DNA of 64,000 nt from Winogradskyella marina (GTDB taxonomy: Bacteria > Bacteroidota > Bacteroidia > Flavobacteriales > Flavobacteriaceae). Both the position numbers and the translations under genes were made by a program. Every line of letters begins with the position of its first letter. The stretch's first letter is position 1. The stretch is taken from NCBI RefSeq assembly GCF_015645385.1, contig NZ_JADOET010000002.1, positions 310,001-374,000 on the forward strand, given 5' to 3'. Positions 1 to 8,540 of the stretch are shown in pieces. Under the pieces are notes generated by a model. The model was not told the DNA's origin. It ran no database searches and saw nothing but the letters and a program-made list of their open reading frames with translations.

Positions 1-654
1 GCATGTTCTAGTTTTCTTTTCGGAATGTCTACGGCAACAGCTTATATAGAAGCCGGTCGCTATAAAAAAATTCTTTTAATAGGAGCCGATAAAAATTCAT
101 CATTTATAAACTATAAAGACAGAGCAACGTGTATTATCTTTGGAGATGGTGCAGGTGCTGTACTTTTTGAACCTAATGAAGAAGGTTTAGGTTTGCAAGA
201 TGAATTACTTCGAAGTAATGGTGAAGGAAGAGAGTTTTTACAAGCCACTTACGGAGGGTCGTCTTATCCTATAACCAAAGATACTTTTAACGAAGGAAAA
301 CATTATGTCTTTCAAGACGGAAAAACAGTATTCAAAAATGCTGTTTTTAATATGGCAGATGTATCAGAAAGGATTATGAAAAGAAATAATCTTACAAACG
401 ATGATATTGCATGGTTAGCAGCGCACCAAGCCAATAAACGTATTATTGATGCTACAGCTAATAGAATTGAATTAGAAGAAGATAAAGTAATGATAAATAT
501 TCAGAGGTATGGAAATACGACTTCCGCTACCTTACCATTACTATTGTTTGATTACGAATCACAACTTAAAAAAGGTGATAAAATTATATTTGCTGCCTTT
601 GGTGGCGGATTTACTTGGGGCTCAATTTATCTTAAGTGGGCTTACAATTCCTAA
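1..654 (+). CDS. fabH: 3-oxoacyl-ACP synthase III (KAS III), 5' end outside window
   Basis: C-terminal about 218 residues of the enzyme that condenses acetyl-CoA with malonyl-ACP to start fatty-acid synthesis. The reading frame is open from base 1: the second codon (4-6) is the Cys of ACSSF, the expected nucleophile. The His of AAHQANKR (424-426) and the Asn of YGNTTSAT (514-516) complete the Cys-His-Asn triad. The end, AAFGGGFTWGS, is typical of the family. The ATG at 25 is an internal Met and not the start. accB follows after 34 bases, so fabH-accB-accC is probably one unit for fatty-acid initiation. All catalytic residues are present; nothing suggests a broken gene. Confidence 0.95.
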   Translation, partial: ACSSFLFGMSTATAYIEAGRYKKILLIGADKNSSFINYKDRATCIIFGDGAGAVLFEPNEEGLGLQDELLRSNGEGREFLQATYGGSSYPITKDTFNEGKHYVFQDGKTVFKNAVFNMADVSERIMKRNNLTNDDIAWLAAHQANKRIIDATANRIELEEDKVMINIQRYGNTTSATLPLLLFDYESQLKKGDKIIFAAFGGGFTWGSIYLKWAYNS

Positions 655-688
655 TTAAAAACTAACTAATCAAAAAATATCTAAAATT

Positions 689-1174
689 ATGGATATCAAA
701 GAAATTCAGAACTTAATTAAATTTGTTGCCAAATCTGGAGCAAGCGAAGTTAAGTTAGAAATGGATGATATTAAAATCACCATTAGAACCGGTTCAGAAA
801 GCGAGACTACAATTGTACAACAAGTACCAATGCAAGCGGCTCCTGTAATGCAACAACCAGCGCCAGTAGCACAAGCTGCAGCACCAGCGCCAGAAGCTGC
901 AGCTACACCAACACCTGCCGCAGAAGATTCAAAATATATCACCATAAAGTCACCAATAATTGGTACATTTTATCGCAAGCCTGCTCCAGACAAACCAGTT
1001 TTTGTAGAAGTAGGTACAGATATTAAAGAAGGTGATGTGCTTTGTGTTATCGAAGCGATGAAGTTATTTAACGAAATTGAGTCAGAGGTTTCTGGTAAAA
1101 TTGTAAAAGTACTAGTTGACGATGCGTCTCCAGTAGAGTTCGATCAGCCATTATTCTTGGTAGATCCATCATAA
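689..1174 (+). CDS. accB: biotin carboxyl carrier protein of acetyl-CoA carboxylase
   Basis: 161-aa biotin carrier that shuttles CO2 between biotin carboxylase and carboxyltransferase to make malonyl-CoA. An N-terminal helical region (about 1-45) leads into a Pro/Ala-rich flexible linker (about 50-80) and a C-terminal biotinyl domain (about 83-161). Lys125 in the EAMKLF motif is the biotinylation site. Length and order of parts fit AccB. It lies between fabH and accC, the common Bacteroidetes order. The minus-strand open frame across the linker is only a shadow of its repeated Ala/Pro codons. Confidence 0.97.
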   Translation: MDIKEIQNLIKFVAKSGASEVKLEMDDIKITIRTGSESETTIVQQVPMQAAPVMQQPAPVAQAAAPAPEAAATPTPAAEDSKYITIKSPIIGTFYRKPAPDKPVFVEVGTDIKEGDVLCVIEAMKLFNEIESEVSGKIVKVLVDDASPVEFDQPLFLVDPS

Positions 1175-1183
1175 CCCAATTTA

Positions 1184-1227
1184 AAATTCCAAAGTATAAT
1201 TTCTGAATACATAGAAATTTGGAATTT
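1184..1227. repeat. inverted repeat in the accB-accC gap
   Basis: AAATTCCAAA (1184-1193) and TTTGGAATTT (1218-1227) are perfect 10-bp arms with a 24-base spacer. There is no T-run directly after it, so it is unlikely to be a strong terminator. It may tune the accB:accC ratio or stabilise mRNA; that is inference. Confidence 0.6.
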
Positions 1228-1250
1228 GAAATTTTAAATACCTAAAAGTT

Positions 1251-2603
1251 ATGTTTAAAAAAATACTAATTGCCAATAGAGGTGAAATAGCGCTTAGAGT
1301 TATTAGAACCTGTAAAGAAATGGGCATACGAACGGTAGCTGTATACTCTACAGTAGATGCAGAAAGTCTACATGTAAAGTTTGCAGATGAAGCTGTTTGT
1401 ATAGGACCTCCTCCAAGTAGCGAATCGTACTTAAAAATATCAAATATTATTGCTGCTGCAGAAATTACAAATGCAGATGCCATTCATCCTGGCTACGGTT
1501 TCTTATCAGAAAATGCAAAATTTTCAAAAATATGTGAAGAGCATGGCATTAAGTTTATAGGTGCGTCTGAAGATATGATTAATAGAATGGGAGATAAGGC
1601 AAATGCTAAAGCGACCATGAAAGCAGCAGGAGTACCTTGTGTACCAGGAAGTGAAGGTGTCATTGAAACGTTTGAAGACTGTAAAAAATTAGCTAAAGAA
1701 ACAGGTTATCCTGTAATGCTTAAAGCTTCTGCAGGTGGAGGTGGAAAAGGGATGCGTGCCGTTTGGAAAGCAGAAGACCTTCAAAATGCATGGGAATCTG
1801 CACGTTCAGAATCTAAAGCGGCTTTTGGAAATGATGATATGTATATGGAAAAGCTTATTGAAGAGCCACGCCATATTGAAATACAAATCGTTGGTGACTC
1901 TCGTGGAAAAGCTTGTCATTTATCAGAACGCGACTGCTCTATACAGAGACGTCATCAAAAGTTAACAGAAGAAGTGCCTTCTCCGTTTATGACTGATAAA
2001 CTGAGAACTAAAATGGGTAAAGCTGCAGTAAAAGCTGCAGAGTTTATTAAGTATGAAGGAGCTGGAACGGTTGAGTTTTTAGTGGATAAGCACAGAAACT
2101 TCTACTTTATGGAAATGAATACACGTATTCAAGTAGAGCACCCAATCACAGAACAAGTTATTGATTTCGATTTAATTCGTGAGCAAATACTAGTCGCTGC
2201 AGGAGTACCAATTTCTGGTAAAAACTATACACCAAATTTACATTCTATAGAGTGTAGAATTAATGCAGAAGATCCGTTCAATGATTTTAGACCGTCACCA
2301 GGTAGAATTACAACACTTCATGCTCCAGGTGGACACGGAGTGCGTTTAGATACGCATGTTTATGCTGGTTATATTATTCCTCCAAACTACGACTCTATGA
2401 TTGCTAAGTTAATTACTACTGCGCAAACCAGAGAAGAAGCGATTAATAAAATGAAACGTGCCCTAGACGAATTCGTCATTGAAGGTATTAAAACAACAAT
2501 TCCTTTTCATAGACAATTAATGGATCATCCAGACTATTTAGCCGGTAATTATACCACTAAATTTATGGAAGATTTTAAATTAGAAAAAGAGATCGAAGAA
2601 TAG
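1251..2603 (+). CDS. accC: biotin carboxylase subunit of acetyl-CoA carboxylase
   Basis: 450-aa ATP-grasp enzyme that carboxylates biotin on AccB using ATP and bicarbonate. The glycine-rich ATP loop [11 protein letters not shown] starts at residue 158. The [10 protein letters not shown] block starts at residue 288, giving E288, N290, R292 and E296, the same numbers as the catalytic residues of the E. coli enzyme. Full length with no extra carboxyltransferase domain. It follows accB after 76 bases that hold an inverted repeat, and is followed by a strong intrinsic terminator. Confidence 0.98.
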   Translation: MFKKILIANRGEIALRVIRTCKEMGIRTVAVYSTVDAESLHVKFADEAVCIGPPPSSESYLKISNIIAAAEITNADAIHPGYGFLSENAKFSKICEEHGIKFIGASEDMINRMGDKANAKATMKAAGVPCVPGSEGVIETFEDCKKLAKETGYPVMLKASAGGGGKGMRAVWKAEDLQNAWESARSESKAAFGNDDMYMEKLIEEPRHIEIQIVGDSRGKACHLSERDCSIQRRHQKLTEEVPSPFMTDKLRTKMGKAAVKAAEFIKYEGAGTVEFLVDKHRNFYFMEMNTRIQVEHPITEQVIDFDLIREQILVAAGVPISGKNYTPNLHSIECRINAEDPFNDFRPSPGRITTLHAPGGHGVRLDTHVYAGYIIPPNYDSMIAKLITTAQTREEAINKMKRALDEFVIEGIKTTIPFHRQLMDHPDYLAGNYTTKFMEDFKLEKEIEE

Positions 2604-2637
2604 AAAAAAAACCCAAATGTAAGTTTGGGTTTTTTTT
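2604..2637 (+). terminator. intrinsic terminator after accC
   Basis: Arms ACCCAAA (2611-2617) and TTTGGGT (2624-2630), extended by an A-run before and a T-run after. It begins at the accC stop codon and ends the fabH-accB-accC unit. Confidence 0.85.
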
Positions 2638-2731
2638 ATTTAATGACGTTTCTCCAAGTATTCTACTCCACATGATTTATTATTAATAAAATAATTAGCT
2701 TAACTTTAAGGATTATAAAAAAAGAAGAATT

Positions 2732-5437
2732 ATGTATCAAAATTACGTAGTAAAAAGTATTGCCATAATAATGGTATGCTTTTCTATTTCAGCGACTTCA
2801 CAATCCTCAAGTGAGTTGTGGACAAGTATTAGCGAATCAAAGGCAAAACAGTCCGAACAAGTTTTAAGAAAAGTAAACCTTAAATCCGAAAAATTCTTTC
2901 AACTAAACCTTGAACGATTAAAAGTTAAAGTTCAAAGTGTTGGGAATAGAGAAAACCCAGGTCATACTATTATTTCTTTTCCAAATTCAGAAGGAAAACT
3001 AAATGATTTTAAGGTGTTTGAAGTGGCAATGATGGAGTCAGAGCTAGAAGCTCAGTTTCCAAATATGAAAACATATGCAGGCCAAGGAATCGATAACCCT
3101 AATGAAATAATTAGGTTCAGTATTACACCAAAAGGATTTCATGGCATGACTTTAGGATCATCTTATGGTACTCAATTTATTGATCCGTTTTCTAAGGAAG
3201 GTAACATCTATGCGGTTTATTCTAAAAGAAATTTAGTTGATCGAGATTTTGACTTTGAATGTGGTGTAATAGATGATCCCTTATTAGAAACCACTAATTT
3301 TGAAGCACCTCTGGCAAGAAATGCAAATGATGGCACCTTAAGAGATTACCGTCTTGCAGTAGCTTGTACAGGAGAATATGCTCAATTTCATGGAGGAACT
3401 GTTGCTGATGCAATGGCTGCAATAGTTGTAACGATAAATAGAGTTAATAGTGTTTACGAGCGCGATTTATCAATTACCTTAACTTTAGTGGCAAATAACG
3501 CGAGTATCATATATACAGATGAAGATGATGATCCTTTTGATAATAATAATGAATCTATACTGATAAGTCAAAGTCAGAGTATTATCAATTCAGTTATTGG
3601 ATCTAGTAACTATGATGTTGGTCATACCTTTAGTACAGGAGCAGGTGGATTAGCGTCTCCAGGTGTAACTTGTAATACTAATTTTAAAGCACGAGGAGTT
3701 ACGGGAGTGGCACAACCAATCGGTGATGCTTTTGATATAGATTTTGTTGCACATGAATTGGGGCATCAATTCGGTGCACCACATACTTTTAATGGAATAG
3801 TGGGCAATTGTGGACAAGGAAATAGATCTGCTTCAAATGCTTATGAGCCTGGAAGTGGTTCTACAATTATGGCTTATGCAGGTATCTGTGGTTCTGATAA
3901 TATTCAAGTTGGTAGTGATGCTTATTTTCATCAGAATAGTATAAATAGAATTTGGAATCATGTGACAAGTACAGGTGCGTGTCCTGTAAGCAGAACAACT
4001 ACTGGAAATACAGAACCAGATGCAAATGCAGGAGCTAATTATACCATACCTCAAGGAACACCTTATAAATTAAATGGAGATGGATCTACAGACGTTGATG
4101 GATTGGAAACATTAACTTATACTTGGGAACAATATGATTTAGGCTCAGCAGGATCTCCAAGTGAAACTAATTTTTCAGGACCGTTAGTACGATCTTTTGA
4201 AGGTACCGAAAACCCAGTTAGATATGTACCAAGACTTTCAGATGTTTTATTTAATGGAGGCACATCAACAGCATGGGAAAAGTTAGCAAGTGTTGATAGA
4301 GCTATTAATTTTGTATTAACCGTAAGAGATAATGATGCTCGAGGAGGTCAGACAGATTCGGACCAAATGTTTATTACTAATGTCTCAGCAGCTGGCCCAT
4401 TTACAGTAACATCACAAAATACAAATGAAATAGTTTGGACACCAGGTGAAACAGAAACCATAACTTGGAATGTGGCTGGTACAACAGGTAACGGAGTTAA
4501 TACCGCAAATGTTAACATATTACTTTCAACAGACGAAGGCTTAACTTACGATACTGTTTTGGCTTCTAATGTACCAAATGATGGCTCGCATTCAATTACT
4601 GTACCTAATGTAAGCGCACCTAAATGTAGAATTATGGTAGAAGGTGCTGGAAATATATTTTATAACCTAAATACGTCCTTTTTTGCAATTGGTAATTATG
4701 CTTATGAAACTGTAGAGGTATGTGAAAGTTATGTATATAATTTTGGAGGTGCACCAGTTCCAGAAAATGCTTCGTCTTACAGTGCTTTTTCGTTAGAAAT
4801 GCCTGCTTCTTTTATAATGACAGATGCAAATATTTCCGTAGATATAACACATCCTAACAGTGGTGATTTATTTTATGGCTTTAGACATCCAGCTTATGCT
4901 GGTTCATTTCTTATAAGATTAGCATCTCAAGAGTGCTCAGGTAGTGCTAATCCAAATTTAGTTTTTGACGATGAAGGTGGTGCTATTAATTGTTCAACTC
5001 TAAGTAATGGAAATACTGTGGCGCCAGAAGATGCATTATCCGTTGTAAATGGTACAAACTCCGAAGGAAATTGGGTGTTTTATATTTTTGACAGCACAGT
5101 AAATAATACGAATAGCGCCATTAATTCTGTGACCATAGAAGTATGTAAAAACTCTTTTGAAGCGGTTTTATCAGTTGAAGAAAACGAATTAGATCAATTA
5201 AGCATTTATCCTAACCCAAATACAGGTGAGTTTAATATTCAGTTTAACCCAAGATCTGGTGAAGATGTTTCAGTTGTGGTTCATGATATTAGAGGACGAT
5301 CTATCTATTCAAAAAACTATAATAATATCAGTAGATTCGAAGAAACCGTTCAGCTTAATAATGCACAATCTGGTGTGTATTTGCTAACCATTACAGATGG
5401 AGAGCAAAAAGTAACGAAGAAAATTATAGTAGATTAA
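2732..5437 (+). CDS. secreted reprolysin-like zinc metallopeptidase with T9SS sorting domain
   Basis: 901-aa exported protease. An N-terminal signal peptide (about 1-24) is followed by a pro-region. The catalytic domain carries HELGHQFGAPH at 341-351, the HExxHxxGxxH zinc motif of metzincins, with a Met-turn (STIMAYAG) downstream. Next come Ig/FN3-like sandwiches, a region resembling a proprotein-convertase P domain (about 655-810), and a C-terminal type IX secretion sorting domain beginning LSIYPNPNTGEF and ending KVTKKIIVD. It is probably secreted or surface-bound and degrades extracellular protein. It has its own terminator and stands alone. Confidence 0.9.
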   Translation: MYQNYVVKSIAIIMVCFSISATSQSSSELWTSISESKAKQSEQVLRKVNLKSEKFFQLNLERLKVKVQSVGNRENPGHTIISFPNSEGKLNDFKVFEVAMMESELEAQFPNMKTYAGQGIDNPNEIIRFSITPKGFHGMTLGSSYGTQFIDPFSKEGNIYAVYSKRNLVDRDFDFECGVIDDPLLETTNFEAPLARNANDGTLRDYRLAVACTGEYAQFHGGTVADAMAAIVVTINRVNSVYERDLSITLTLVANNASIIYTDEDDDPFDNNNESILISQSQSIINSVIGSSNYDVGHTFSTGAGGLASPGVTCNTNFKARGVTGVAQPIGDAFDIDFVAHELGHQFGAPHTFNGIVGNCGQGNRSASNAYEPGSGSTIMAYAGICGSDNIQVGSDAYFHQNSINRIWNHVTSTGACPVSRTTTGNTEPDANAGANYTIPQGTPYKLNGDGSTDVDGLETLTYTWEQYDLGSAGSPSETNFSGPLVRSFEGTENPVRYVPRLSDVLFNGGTSTAWEKLASVDRAINFVLTVRDNDARGGQTDSDQMFITNVSAAGPFTVTSQNTNEIVWTPGETETITWNVAGTTGNGVNTANVNILLSTDEGLTYDTVLASNVPNDGSHSITVPNVSAPKCRIMVEGAGNIFYNLNTSFFAIGNYAYETVEVCESYVYNFGGAPVPENASSYSAFSLEMPASFIMTDANISVDITHPNSGDLFYGFRHPAYAGSFLIRLASQECSGSANPNLVFDDEGGAINCSTLSNGNTVAPEDALSVVNGTNSEGNWVFYIFDSTVNNTNSAINSVTIEVCKNSFEAVLSVEENELDQLSIYPNPNTGEFNIQFNPRSGEDVSVVVHDIRGRSIYSKNYNNISRFEETVQLNNAQSGVYLLTITDGEQKVTKKIIVD

Positions 5438-5456
5438 ACACGTAATTTATCACTTT

Positions 5457-5484
5457 AAAAGCTCCTAATTTAGGAGCTTTTTTT
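5457..5484 (+). terminator. intrinsic terminator after the metalloprotease gene
   Basis: AAAGCTCC (5458-5465) pairs with GGAGCTTT (5473-5480), followed by T residues to 5484. The next start codon is at 5488, so the 3' arm with AGGAG also sits where a ribosome binding site would be. Confidence 0.8.
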
Positions 5485-5487
5485 ACT

Positions 5488-6603
5488 ATGAATTTATCAT
5501 ATTGGGAAATAAAAAACTGGTTATCTAACATTGATTTTACTATTGTTGGTAGCGGAATTGTAGGTCTTAATTGCGCACTTCAATTGCATCGGCGATTTCC
5601 TAAGTCAAAGATTGTAATTCTTGAAAAAGGGATTCTTCCGCAAGGAGCTAGTACAAAAAATGCAGGTTTTGCATGCTTTGGAAGTTTAAGTGAAATAATG
5701 GATGACTTAAAACACCATTCCGAACCTGAAGTTTTAGACTTAGTTAAACAACGCCTAGCTGGCCTTAAATTACTTCGCGAAACATTAGGTGATGACGCTA
5801 TAGATTATCAAAATTTAGGTGGTTATGAATTATTTTTAGATTCTGATGAGCACTTGTATCAGTTATGTATTGAAAAGCAAAAAGAGATCAATACATTACT
5901 CCATCCAATATTTAATTCAGATGTGTTTTCGTTTAAACCGAATAATTTTGGTTTCAAAAACATAAAATCAACATACGGTTTTAATCCTTTTGAAAGTCAA
6001 ATTGATACCGGAAAAATGATGGATGCGCTGTTACACAAAGTACAGTCCTTAGGCATAAAAATATTGAACAATTGTGCTGTAGCATCATTTTCAGAAGATT
6101 CAGATGCTGTGAAATTAAAAACTAACCATTTTTCATTATCAACCAAGAAACTTTTTATAGCTACCAACGGATTTGCAAAACAATTAAATATTCCAAAAGT
6201 TAAACCAGCAAGAGCACAAGTTTTAATTACAAAACCCATTACGGATTTACACATTAAAGGCACATTTCACTTAGATGAAGGCTATTACTATTTCAGAAAT
6301 ATTGATAATCGAATTTTGTTAGGTGGTGGTCGTAACCTCGATTTTAAAACCGAAGAAACCACGGAGTTTGGACAAACAGAAATTATACAACAAAAGTTAG
6401 AAGACCTTTTGAAAACAACCATTTTACCCAATACCAATTTTGAAATAGAACATAGTTGGTCTGGAATTATGGGAGTTGGTCAACAAAAACAACCCATAGT
6501 AAAACAACTAAGTAATAATGTGTTTTGTGGTGTACGTTTAGGTGGAATGGGTGTTGCAATTGGCAGCACTATTGGAAAACAATTAGCAGATTTAATAGAG
6601 TAA
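5488..6603 (+). CDS. FAD-dependent oxidoreductase, DAO (amino-acid oxidase-like) family
   Basis: 371-aa flavoprotein. The dinucleotide-binding GxGxxG is at residues 21-26 (GSGIVG), followed by an acidic strand end (ILEKG) that contacts ribose. NAGFACFG and the C-terminal GGMGVAIGS segment fit the DAO fold that oxidises C-N bonds of amino acids or amines. The substrate cannot be read from the sequence. The ATG at 5488 is chosen because the first strand with the FAD motif follows within 20 residues and no other start exists before it. mtgA follows after 3 bases, so the two are co-transcribed. Confidence 0.85.
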   Translation: MNLSYWEIKNWLSNIDFTIVGSGIVGLNCALQLHRRFPKSKIVILEKGILPQGASTKNAGFACFGSLSEIMDDLKHHSEPEVLDLVKQRLAGLKLLRETLGDDAIDYQNLGGYELFLDSDEHLYQLCIEKQKEINTLLHPIFNSDVFSFKPNNFGFKNIKSTYGFNPFESQIDTGKMMDALLHKVQSLGIKILNNCAVASFSEDSDAVKLKTNHFSLSTKKLFIATNGFAKQLNIPKVKPARAQVLITKPITDLHIKGTFHLDEGYYYFRNIDNRILLGGGRNLDFKTEETTEFGQTEIIQQKLEDLLKTTILPNTNFEIEHSWSGIMGVGQQKQPIVKQLSNNVFCGVRLGGMGVAIGSTIGKQLADLIE

Positions 6604-6606
6604 CTG

Positions 6607-7290
6607 ATGAAACGAATACTTCGACTTTTTATTAAACTCTTTCTATGGTTTATTGTGCTTTCTGTCGGTTTGGTGGTTGTGTTTAAGTATGTGCCAGTTC
6701 CGTTTACCCCATTAATGGTTATGCGCTATGTTGAAAATACTGATGAAACCAAAACATGGAAACACAATTGGGTGCCTATAAACGACATTTCAAAAAACAT
6801 ACAGCTCGCTGTTATTTGTAGTGAAGATCAAAAGTTTTTAACGCATAATGGTTTTGATATTGAAGCTATAGAAAAAGCTTATGAATATAATAAACAAGGA
6901 AAACGTATTAGAGGTGGAAGTACTATAAGTCAGCAAACAGCTAAAAATGTATTTCTATGGCCAGATCGAAGTTGGTTGCGAAAAGGTTTAGAGGCTTATT
7001 TCACGTTTTTAATTGAAACCATTTGGAGTAAAGAACGTATTTTAGAAGTGTATTTAAATAGTATTGAAATGGGAAATGGTATTTATGGAGTTGAAGCCGC
7101 ATCACAATATTGGTTTAAAACATCGAGTGCTAATTTATCGACTTATCAAGCTGCTGCTATCGTTTCAATTTTACCTAATCCACGGCAATATCGTGCAAAT
7201 CCTGCCTCTGCTTATATTCAAAAGCGAAAAGAATGGATTGTAAGACAGATGAAATTCTATGGACCGTTTGATTTAAAACCCCAAAAATGA
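6607..7290 (+). CDS. mtgA: monofunctional biosynthetic peptidoglycan transglycosylase
   Basis: 227-aa GT51 enzyme that polymerises lipid II into glycan strands. One N-terminal membrane helix (about 7-29) anchors it in the inner membrane. The GT51 signatures are present: SEDQKFLTHNGFD with the catalytic Glu, RGGSTISQQTAKN, and VYLNSIEMGNGIYGVEAAS. No transpeptidase domain follows, which separates it from class A PBPs. Its stop overlaps the start of the Gre-like gene by 4 bases (ATGA), so translation is probably coupled. Confidence 0.93.
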   Translation: MKRILRLFIKLFLWFIVLSVGLVVVFKYVPVPFTPLMVMRYVENTDETKTWKHNWVPINDISKNIQLAVICSEDQKFLTHNGFDIEAIEKAYEYNKQGKRIRGGSTISQQTAKNVFLWPDRSWLRKGLEAYFTFLIETIWSKERILEVYLNSIEMGNGIYGVEAASQYWFKTSSANLSTYQAAAIVSILPNPRQYRANPASAYIQKRKEWIVRQMKFYGPFDLKPQK

Positions 7291-7736
7291 CAGTAAAAGA
7301 AGAACTATATAAGGCTTGCTTAACTTTTATTGATAACCGATTAACTACGGTTAATAATACAATTTTAGACCTTCAAAATTCATTACAGTCAGAAACCAAA
7401 AGTAGTGCAGGAGATAAGCACGAAACAGGCAGAGCCATGTTGCAATTAGAGCGCGAAAAAGCAGGTCATCAATTATCTGAAATTGAAAAGCAACAACAAA
7501 TTATTCGGAAAGTAAATTTTGAGTCAAAACATAGTAAAGTCGCCTTAGGAAGTGTTGTAAAAACAACGCAATCTAATTACTTTATAAGTATAAGCGCTGG
7601 TGAAATTACCATTGACAATATTACTTATTTTGCCATTTCGGCCGCAACACCGATTGCGCAATTATTACTATCTAAAACGGTAGGCGACGAGATTGTGTTT
7701 AGGAACAATACTTTTAAGATTGTTGCGGTTATATAA
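7287..7736 (+). CDS. GreA/GreB-like transcription elongation factor family protein
   Basis: 149-aa cytoplasmic protein. The N-terminal half is a predicted coiled coil; the C-terminal half (ISAATPIAQLLLSKTVGDEIVF to the end) resembles the FKBP-like domain of GreA. The segment AGDKHETGRAMLQLEREKAG aligns by eye with the GreA coiled-coil tip, keeping D43 and E46 at the D-x-x-E spacing of the two acids that reach into the RNA polymerase active site. Such proteins are, as I recall, often mislabelled 3-oxoacyl-ACP synthase in flavobacteria. Role in transcript cleavage is inferred. Confidence 0.6.
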   Translation: MTVKEELYKACLTFIDNRLTTVNNTILDLQNSLQSETKSSAGDKHETGRAMLQLEREKAGHQLSEIEKQQQIIRKVNFESKHSKVALGSVVKTTQSNYFISISAGEITIDNITYFAISAATPIAQLLLSKTVGDEIVFRNNTFKIVAVI

Positions 7737-7764
7737 AAATACCAAAACCATCTATAAAACAAAA

Positions 7765-7792
7765 AATCTAAGCCTCTTACAAGACTTAGATT
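7765..7792. terminator. bidirectional terminator between the Gre-like and sod genes
   Basis: AATCTAAG (7765-7772) and CTTAGATT (7785-7792) form an 8-bp stem between convergent genes, with A-rich sequence on the left and T-rich on the right, so it can serve both strands. Confidence 0.7.
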
Positions 7793-7816
7793 CTTTTATA
7801 TATATAAAGCTTTTAA

Positions 7817-8425
7817 TTACTTACCTTCAGCGTAACGTCTTTCAACTTCATTCCAGTTAATAACATTAAAAAATGCTTCAATGTAATCTGGTCTTCTGTT
7901 TTGGTAATTTAAATAATACGCGTGCTCCCAAACATCTAATCCTAAAATTGGAGTACCTTCACAGCCAACACCAGGCATTAATGGGTTGTCTTGGTTTGGA
8001 GTTGAGCATACTTCAACTTTTCCTCCTTCATGTACACACAACCAAGCCCAACCAGAGCCAAATTGCGTTGCAGCAGCTTTAGAGAATTCATCTTTAAATG
8101 CTTCAAAAGAACCATACTTAGATTCAATAGCATCTTTTAAATCTCCAGATAAACGTCCTTTTCCTTCAGGATTCATAACCTCCCAGAACAATGAGTGATT
8201 GTAAAAACCTCCACCATTATTTCTAACAGCTTTATTATCCATATCTAGGTTAATAAGAATATTATCTATAGTTTTTCCTTCTAAATCTGTACCTTCAATA
8301 GCAGCATTTAGTTTATTTGTGTAGCCTTGGTGATGTTTAGTATGGTGAATCTCCATTGTGCGAGCATCAATATTTGGTTCTAAAGCATCGTAAGCATATT
8401 TTAATTTCGGTAATTCGAAAGCCAT
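7817..8425 (-). CDS. sodA: superoxide dismutase, Mn/Fe family (Mn-like)
   Basis: 202-aa cytoplasmic enzyme that dismutes superoxide. Metal ligands are visible as H27 (MEIHHTKHH), H77 (YNHSLFW), and the Asp and His of [11 protein letters not shown]. The GGG before the second His and the NQDNPLM segment favour the Mn type over Fe, although cambialistic use is possible. A TAAATTTG -7-like box lies upstream on the minus strand (8466-8473) with no clear -33. It stands alone between a bidirectional terminator and the divergent addA-like gene. Confidence 0.95.
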   Translation of the reverse strand: MAFELPKLKYAYDALEPNIDARTMEIHHTKHHQGYTNKLNAAIEGTDLEGKTIDNILINLDMDNKAVRNNGGGFYNHSLFWEVMNPEGKGRLSGDLKDAIESKYGSFEAFKDEFSKAAATQFGSGWAWLCVHEGGKVEVCSTPNQDNPLMPGVGCEGTPILGLDVWEHAYYLNYQNRRPDYIEAFFNVINWNEVERRYAEGK

Positions 8426-8540
8426 AATTGTATTGTTTTTAATTGGTTAAAATTTTGTTTGAACTCAAATTTACAATATTGTCTCTGATTTTCTCTTAAT
8501 AAACTATTAAGATTCCCTATTTTGGTATAAAAATTATCTC

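Noticed and set aside
25..654. ATG at 25 as the start of the first gene
   Set aside because: The frame is open upstream to base 1 and the catalytic Cys lies before this Met, so the gene is cut by the window edge.
706..945. Minus-strand ORF across the accB linker
   Set aside because: Low-complexity shadow of Ala/Pro codons with no independent signals.
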